64,000 nt of DNA, taken from positions 1,210,485 to 1,274,484 of the forward strand of contig NW_022985179.1 in assembly GCF_010093535.1 (NCBI RefSeq), given 5' to 3'. Under the pieces are notes generated by a model. It searched no databases. It was not told the origin of the DNA and saw nothing but the letters and a program-made list of their open reading frames with translations. This document shows, one piece after another, positions 58,776 through 64,000 of this stretch. The DNA is from Lindgomyces ingoldianus. Taxonomy: Eukaryota > Ascomycota > Dothideomycetes > Pleosporales > Lindgomycetaceae. Both the position numbers and the translations under genes were made by a program. The stretch's first letter is position 1. Every line of letters starts with the position of its first letter.

Positions 58776-60547
58776 ACGTACTTTACAAGCAAGTTGCTTA
58801 CACACCTAAGTTGCTTACTTTTGCTAAGACTCTACTACACTACTTTTTTTACATTAATACATTCTTAATAACACTACTTAGATGTGTTAAAAGAATGTTA
58901 GATACAGCTTACACTTTAAGCTTTTAAATAAGATATAACACTTTTTAAGTAATATACTATAGCTATCTACAGGGTCTTTTAAAAGATAATAAGTAACTAA
59001 CACACTAGACAACTTTTTTAAGCTAATTATATAGCTAACTTATAAAAGCTAGATAATAATAAAAAGTAAGTAATTATTTAGCACATACTTAAGCTAAATA
59101 TATAAGGATTTCTCTTTTAGCTAGTAGCTATAGCTAATATAGCTAATTTTTTACACGCTAAGCATAATATAAGCTATATTAGCAAAAACTAGCTTAATAT
59201 ATTTATTAAGTGTTACTTAAAGCTTAAAGTAAAGTTTAAGTATAACTATAACTATAAAAAAGCTATTTATAAAAATTTTATAGTAATTTAAAGATAGTTT
59301 AACTTTATAAAAAAATATTAAAGCTAAGTATAGCATTTAAAATAATAACATGTATAACTTTAATAAGATAAAGTTTATAATAGGCTAAATATCTACTAAA
59401 GTAGTTATTATAAGTTTAGAGAGATAAGGACAGCTAAAAGTAGTCTAGCTAGGTAACTAAAAGTAAATAATAGCTATCTAGAGCATTAATGCTAAAAAGT
59501 AGGCTATTTTACTTTTTATTATCTTTTAAAGTAGTAACTACTTTTTAAACTAGTATAAAAAAAATCTACTTTAGAATTAAGTTATTATAATTTTTAAGCG
59601 CAGCTAGACTACTAATTAGCTTAGTCTAGACTAGTTAAAGCACTTTAACACACACATAAAAAAGTGTACTATTAGCAGCTACTATCTACTAGTTATTAAC
59701 AGCTATAAAAGCTATAACTTACTTTATTTTTAGTAATACTATAAAAATAATAAAATTATTACTATTTATATACTTTTTTACTTATTACACTTTTTATAGC
59801 TACTTAATATAGGTTGTTTTACTTCTTTAAAAAAAGTATATAAGTGCTAAGCTAAAAACTTTATACATAACTAGATTACTTATATTATAAAAATAAAGTT
59901 TGTACTATACTTTAAAGTAGCTTATAATACTATAATTACTTTTAGTAATATTTAAAGAAAGCTTTAAGGCGCTAGATTAGTTTTTTTAACCTATAATAAG
60001 TTATAATAAGCTTTAATATAAAGTTACACACTTTATTACTACTACTATTTATATATAATAAGCTTTAGTAGTTGTAAACTTTAAGTAATACTTTAAAACT
60101 TAAGTTATAATTAATGCTTATAAAGATAAAAATTTAAAAGTATATAAATAGTTTACTAACTTTTATAGTTAAAATGTTTAAAAAGGTCTTAAAAAGAGTA
60201 GTAATAATTATATATAAGCTAGTGTTAAAGTAATAGAAAATTACTAAGCTTTAAGCAGCTAATAAAGCTACTACATAACATAAATTATATAAAAAAAAGT
60301 AGATTAAAGTAAAAAAAACTTTAATAATTTAAAAAAGCTTACACTTAATAGCTCTAAAAAAGTTTAAAGTGCATAGTAATAAAAAAAAAAGTAAGAAGTA
60401 GAAGTAGTATCTAAATAATATTCTAGGCTATACTGTACTATATAGTGCTAGAGCAGGTTGTTATAGGCTATAATAGAGTTTGTTAGGGTAGGGTCTTAGC
60501 AAAAGTAAGCGACTTAGGTGTGTAAGCAACTCGCCTGTGAAGTACGT
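58776..60547 (+). mobile_element. Fot1/pogo-like DNA transposon E, 1,772 bp
   Basis: TA duplications at 58,774-58,775 and 60,548-60,549; the empty site is at 1,851-1,852. Terminal inverted repeats of about 58 bp: left ACGTACTTTACAAGC, right end reverse complement of ACGTACTTCACAGGC. Length, TA target and gene fit Fot1-type Tc1/mariner elements. Its first 620 bp are the source of the foldback elements. Confidence 0.92.
59390..60420 (+). pseudogene. Fot1-like transposase of element E, degraded
   Basis: The plus strand reads VVIISLERQGQLKVV at about 59,400-59,445, AIQSINAKKQAIL near 59,475, TTNQLSLDQLKHFNTH (Q at stops) near 59,610-59,660, SYYLLVINSYKSYNLL near 59,680-59,725, NNKIITIYILF near 59,745-59,780 and GCFTSLKKVYK near 59,810-59,845. 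This order fits the DDE core of Fot1/pogo transposases, which cut and join at TA. Catalytic Asp positions appear as Asn or are lost. The coiled C-terminal part (KITKLQAANKA-like) is near 60,230-60,270. The N-terminal DNA-binding part would lie in 58,840-59,390, not recognised. Confidence 0.82.
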
Positions 60548-60549
60548 TA

Positions 60550-61240
60550 AGCTATTTCTACTAAAGTAAGTATTTACATATAAATTTAACTAAAATAGGT
60601 ATTTTACTAAGTATAAAGCTTATATTTATGTATATAGTAATTTTTAAAGTAAGAACTTACTTTAGTTACCTATACTACTACTTTTACAGCTTGATTTTTC
60701 TAAATAGTAATAGTAATAGCAGCTTAATTTAACCTAAAAATTAAGTAATATAATGTTATAAGTATATTTTTAAACACACACTATAAAAGTAAGCTAGAAG
60801 TAATATATAAGCTTTTCTAAAACTTTATAAAGCCTAGCATATACATTAAGCTTTTTTAAGCCTTATATAAACTACATAACTTACTAATTTTATAGTACTA
60901 AAAGCTTTTATAGGCTTTTTAAAAGCATAAGCTTATTTAATTTAAAAAGAAACTATACTTATTTTTTAACTGTAATTACTATATTTTACTTTTTTTATAT
61001 AAATAACATACTTTATATTTATTACTATAATAATAAGTTAGAAGCTTACTAATTAATTAGTATAATTAAAAAAATATATAAGTTAAAAAATTAAAAGCTA
61101 TGAAAATAGTTTTTAAAAATGTGTAAGCTAAAAAATTAAAGGCTATATAAATAGTTTTTAAAAATTAAAATAATTAAAAATAAAAAAGCTAAGATAATTT
61201 AGCTAGTATATAACATATATATTAAAAAAGTAGTAAAGAA
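60550..61240 (+). pseudogene. P reverse transcriptase after element E
   Basis: Collinear with 1,853-2,490; RVT_2-type text (KYKAYIYVYSN, then LEVI, LLKPYINYITY-like runs) is more mutated than in the left fragment. A 50-bp duplication of a TAAAAAATTAAAAGCTAT segment sits at 61,085-61,160. Confidence 0.75.
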
Positions 61241-62480
61241 GTTTAACTTTATAAAAAGTACACTTTTTTTAAAAAACTTTTTTACTATTAAAAGAGCTTA
61301 TAAGTAACTAAAGATTAGTAATAAAGTATAAAATTAAAAAATACTAAAAGTGCATAAAATTAACACTTTACACTATAATTATAGTGCGCTCTAACATAGT
61401 GTTTATAGCATTTTAGCTCTTCTACTACCTAACACACCTAGGAAAGCAGCACTTCTAGGCAGTAAACTAAGTAATTATGTACCTATATTACATAAGGTAT
61501 ACAAGCATATAATATAAAGCACTAAAAGGTGTATAACTTATTATGTATAAAAACATATTTTTTACTAATTACATAAAAACTAAATAATTATTTTATAAAT
61601 ATATTATTTTACTTTTTAAAAAACTAATTTTATAAAAAGTAGCTTTTTAGCTAATAGTAACTATATTTATAATAAAAGCTAAGCTACTTACTTTAGTATA
61701 TATTATAAAGAAATTACTAGCTTTAAAACACTTCTTTAAAAAGCTTACTCTAGAGCTAGGCACACTATAGTAGATTTACTATAACAACTAGTAGACAATC
61801 TAGTTAGTAGTAAAAAAGAACACCTAGATAACTACCTACCTACACTACATTAATATCTAGAATATGTAGCTGTGCTAAGAGCACATAAAAAGATCTTTTA
61901 AAGTGCGCTATATTAAAATAAGTAATATGCTAGTAAATAAATTTATAAAGTATTTACTAAAATAATAATTTAAGCACTTTAAGCAGCCTTTTAACTTTAA
62001 AGACATATAAATAAGCTTTTAAAAAAAGAGTTAATTATTAATAGTAAAAATATTTTTATACTACTTAAAAATAAAAGTTTTAATTACTAGTAAAGACACT
62101 CTTCTATGCTATAAAGTTTAAGTAAGAATTTAGTATATAAGATATGTAATAAAAAAAATTTATTTACCTTTTTTTTAATATTCTTTTATTTTTTTTACTA
62201 TATTTTTTTTAAGTAGAGCTTAAAAAACTAGCTAAAGCTAGAACATAGCTTTTAGCTTATTAGTTTAATCTAAAGTATAACATATAATCTTTATAAAGAA
62301 GCTTACCTGCTTGTCTTTTATAATAAGCGCTGTAATAAGGCGCTATGTATATATAACAGTAATAGGGGGACTGTAAATAAGTTAAAAGCTAGATTACCCT
62401 ACACACTGCTATAAAGTTTATAGGGGCAGGCAGCTGTGCCTAGAGGAACAGCGCTAGCAGCGTAAACTACTAGTAGTAGA
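61241..62480 (+). pseudogene. P RNase H region and 3' sequence
   Basis: By position RNase H of P. I see weak text only (PILHKVYKHIIQSTKR near 61,470-61,520; KEHLDNYLPTLHQYLEYV near 61,815-61,870) and cannot match it surely. The 62,330-62,480 part is less AT-rich. Confidence 0.45.
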
Positions 62481-62499
62481 ATTATAGCACTTCTTACTA

Positions 62500-62716
62500 G
62501 AGCGCCCCGCGAGCGCACTCTTTATGCAGCCTAGACAGGACTGCGCGCGGAGCGCACTAGGGGGAGGCTGGCGGGGGGTGGAGACCAGAGGGGGGGGGGG
62601 GGGCCGACGCGCGGGTTTGCGGGTACGCGCAGGGCGGCAGGGGGTAGCGGGCGCAGGCTTACAGGTAGCGGGCGCAGGCTTACAGGCAGCGCAGCCCCGC
62701 AGAGCAGCAGCACGCA
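62500..62716. other. GC-rich island with a G run and 20-bp tandem repeat
   Basis: About 215 bp of very GC-rich DNA inside AT-saturated P. It has a 14-G run at about 62,590-62,603, GCGCGC stretches and the 20-bp unit GTAGCGGGCGCAGGCTTACA twice (62,645-62,684). Open frames on both strands here are a by-product of base composition. Confidence 0.8.
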
Positions 62717-63047
62717 AGTAGGCAGCTCTTTTAGCTTTGTTAAGCTACAGATGCATGTTAGTAAAGATTATAAACAGGTTTAAAGTTATTTTTAGAGCTT
62801 TTAAAAGCATTAACTTATGCATAGTATATTAGTTAGACTTATAGAAAAGAAGCTTAAAAAGTAAAAGAATTTATTTACCTTTATTATAGTAATTATAGCA
62901 CGCATGTAACCTGCGCTCCCTAGAGAAACAAGCATTATGCTGCCTAAGGCAATAAGCATAAACACAGGGTAAATGCGCAGCGCTGCTCTAACAAGCTAAG
63001 TTAACGCTTAACGCAGGTAAGCTGTGCAGCAGCTTACCTAGGGGGTG
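62717..63047 (+). other. P 3' untranslated region and polypurine tract
   Basis: Mixed composition, CpG-bearing in the last 130 bp, ending in AGGGGGTG at 63,040-63,047 directly before the LTR, the likely polypurine tract. Confidence 0.65.
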
Positions 63048-63224
63048 TGTCGCGTATACTAAGAGCCTTAGCTAGGGCTTAGAGCCTAGGACGCAGCTTA
63101 GGATCTAGAGATATTATGTTCTAAAGCTTAGTGTATATAAGAAGAGCCTTTAGCTCTCTTAGATAGCAGAGTCACTTTATCTAATCTTCTAAATAGCTAC
63201 TGCCAGGCTATTTTATCCTCCACA
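63048..63224 (+). repeat. P 3' LTR (177 bp)
   Basis: TGTCGCGTATAC to TATCCTCCACA, then TAAAG. Less mutated than the 5' LTR at its end (CCTCCACA against CCTTTATA). Confidence 0.9.
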
Positions 63225-63229
63225 TAAAG

Positions 63230-63608
63230 ATTATAAGAGCTATATATAAGCAGATGCCTATAAAAGCATATTAGGCAGTTAGAAAAGTTAAGTGTGTGCA
63301 CACACCTCTCTAACAAGTGTTTAACATCCTAAAGACTAAGCTAAGTAACTATATAAAGGATAAAGCTATTCTATAGATAGTAGTTAAAGCTCTAAATAAT
63401 ACTGCTAGTCTGTATAGTCTAGTACCCACACTACTAGTTTTTAAAGCATACTTAAGAATTAACTTAAACTTTCTACTATTACTAAATATTATTACATAAG
63501 TAAGTGCTATGTGAAAAGTAATAAAGATACTTTAAAAAGACTATATAAAAGTAAACATTAATTATATAATTAACACTTATAATAGCTTTATAACATATAA
63601 AGTTCTTA
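63230..63608 (+). pseudogene. N1 integrase, last part in window
   Basis: Collinear with N2 26,200-26,577. The conserved VKALNNTASL and LVPTLLVFKAYLRI segment is at about 63,380-63,460 with some codons changed. Ends at the TA (63,607-63,608) used by the next transposon. Confidence 0.88.
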
Positions 63609-64000
63609 ACGTACTTCACAGGCGAGTTGCTCACACACCTGAGTCGCTTACTTTTGCTAAGACCCCACTAAACCACCCTTCCTACACTAATGCATTCCCC
63701 ACAACACTACTTAGACGCGCTAAAAGAATATTAGATACAGCTTACGCTCTAAGCTTTTAAACAAGACATAAAACTCTTAAAGAAATGTGCTATAGCTATG
63801 TGTAAAGTCTTATAAAAGACAATAAATAACTATAGCGCTAGATAACCTTTACAAGCTAATTCTACAGCTAAATTATAGAGGCTAGGTAATAAAAAGGAGC
63901 AGGTAATTGTTAAGACTATACTTAAGCTATATGCGCAAGGAATTTCCCCTTAGATAGCATTTATAGCTAATATAGCTAATTCTTTGCGCGCTAAGCGTAA
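63609..64000. mobile_element. Fot1-family element F, left end, cut by window edge
   Basis: Starts ACGTACTTCACAGGCGAG after TA and matches the left arm of A, B and D and the left end of E for all 392 bp. The empty site is in N2 (about 26,578) and N4. It could be a complete transposon or a fourth foldback. Least mutated copy in its first 100 bp (CACTAAACCACCC where the others have TACTAAACTACCC). Confidence 0.9.

Larger units (their letters stand above)
43654..63224 (+). mobile_element. Copia P, LTR retrotransposon split by D, N5 and E
   Basis: LTRs at 43,654-43,850 and 63,048-63,224, flanked by TAAAG (43,649-43,653 and 63,225-63,229). AGGGGGTG before the right LTR gives plus orientation. Own segments: 43,654-45,881, 46,984-47,553, 57,712-58,775 and 60,550-63,224, about 6.3 kb. 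Pol has pre-integrase text near 45,200-45,870 and RVT_2 reverse transcriptase in 60,550-61,240. The fragment at 1,192-2,490 is another copy of its pol. Confidence 0.9.
2491..64000 (+). mobile_element. N1, Copia-like LTR element split by seven nested insertions; 3' end outside window
   Basis: Own segments of N1: 2,491-2,727, 9,312-9,704, 15,282-15,975, 34,510-35,380, 37,249-38,055, 43,538-43,653 and 63,230-63,608. Joined in order they are collinear with the 5' 3.7 kb of N2 (22,860-26,577), which is uninterrupted at every one of those points. The last segment lies just before the C-terminal integrase region, so the reverse transcriptase, RNase H and 3' LTR must lie beyond 64,000. The 5-bp sequence before the LTR is GTAAC (2,486-2,490). 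Each interruption carries its own target duplication and is listed separately. Confidence 0.9.

Noticed and set aside
62454..62721. Ala/Pro/Arg-rich ORFs on both strands in the GC island
   Set aside because: Open frames on both strands of a short GC-rich repeat are expected from composition; no start context, domain or conservation can be shown.
2491..64000. A novel defence or metabolic gene cluster in the nested region
   Set aside because: I looked in both strands for conserved non-transposon motifs and found none; every readable protein fragment fits retrotransposon or Fot1-like transposon proteins.
680..64000. tRNA genes
   Set aside because: I looked for clover-leaf A- and B-box patterns by eye and saw none that held; a covariance-model scan would be decisive.

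Overview
The window looks like a gene-poor, AT-rich compartment of a filamentous ascomycete (Pezizomycotina). It holds one recognisable host gene, cut by the left edge: the C-terminus of a DUF3176-type membrane protein at 3-677. From about 1,192 to the end everything I can identify is transposable-element DNA degraded by C-to-T/G-to-A change of the repeat-induced point mutation (RIP) type. Reading frames are broken by TAG/TAA where Gln or Trp codons are expected, and TCA/TGA triplets are almost gone (none of either in 17,041-18,000). The genus is not determined. I saw no tRNA, rRNA, CRISPR array or other host gene.

Nearly all of the window resolves into one nest of insertions, because LTR ends, 5-bp target duplications and uninterrupted paralogous sites can be matched by eye. 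The outermost layer is a Copia fragment (1,192-2,490). An N-family Copia-like element (N1, starting at 2,491 and running off the right edge) sits in it. N1 is interrupted in order by Gypsy S (2,728-9,306, minus), Copia K1 (9,710-15,276), chromodomain-type Gypsy O (15,981-34,504), a Fot1/pogo-like DNA transposon (35,381-37,246), Copia K2 (38,056-43,532, minus), Copia P (43,654-63,224) and the start of another DNA transposon (63,609 on). O carries a K solo LTR, an inverted LINE-like fragment, element N2 (22,860-29,516, itself holding a solo LTR of S) and two foldback elements. P carries a third foldback, element N5 (47,554-57,706, minus, with N4 at 49,765-55,950 inside it) and a Fot1-like transposon (58,776-60,547). 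The deepest chain is fragment > N1 > P > N5 > N4.

The least expected features are: three foldback elements of exactly 1,100 bp, each with arms of about 473 bp that are both copies of the left end of the resident Fot1-like transposon; a decamer array inside the LTRs of family K, whose unit number (16, 12, 10, 7 and 6) accounts for LTR length differences; a second array of the same decamer outside an LTR; a mosaic between N-family members; and RIP-spared islands at the same places in both K copies.

None of the transposon genes is likely to give a working protein. Coordinates of LTRs and duplications are read directly; domain limits inside degraded genes are approximate. An assembly gap of 15 N lies at 22,439-22,453.
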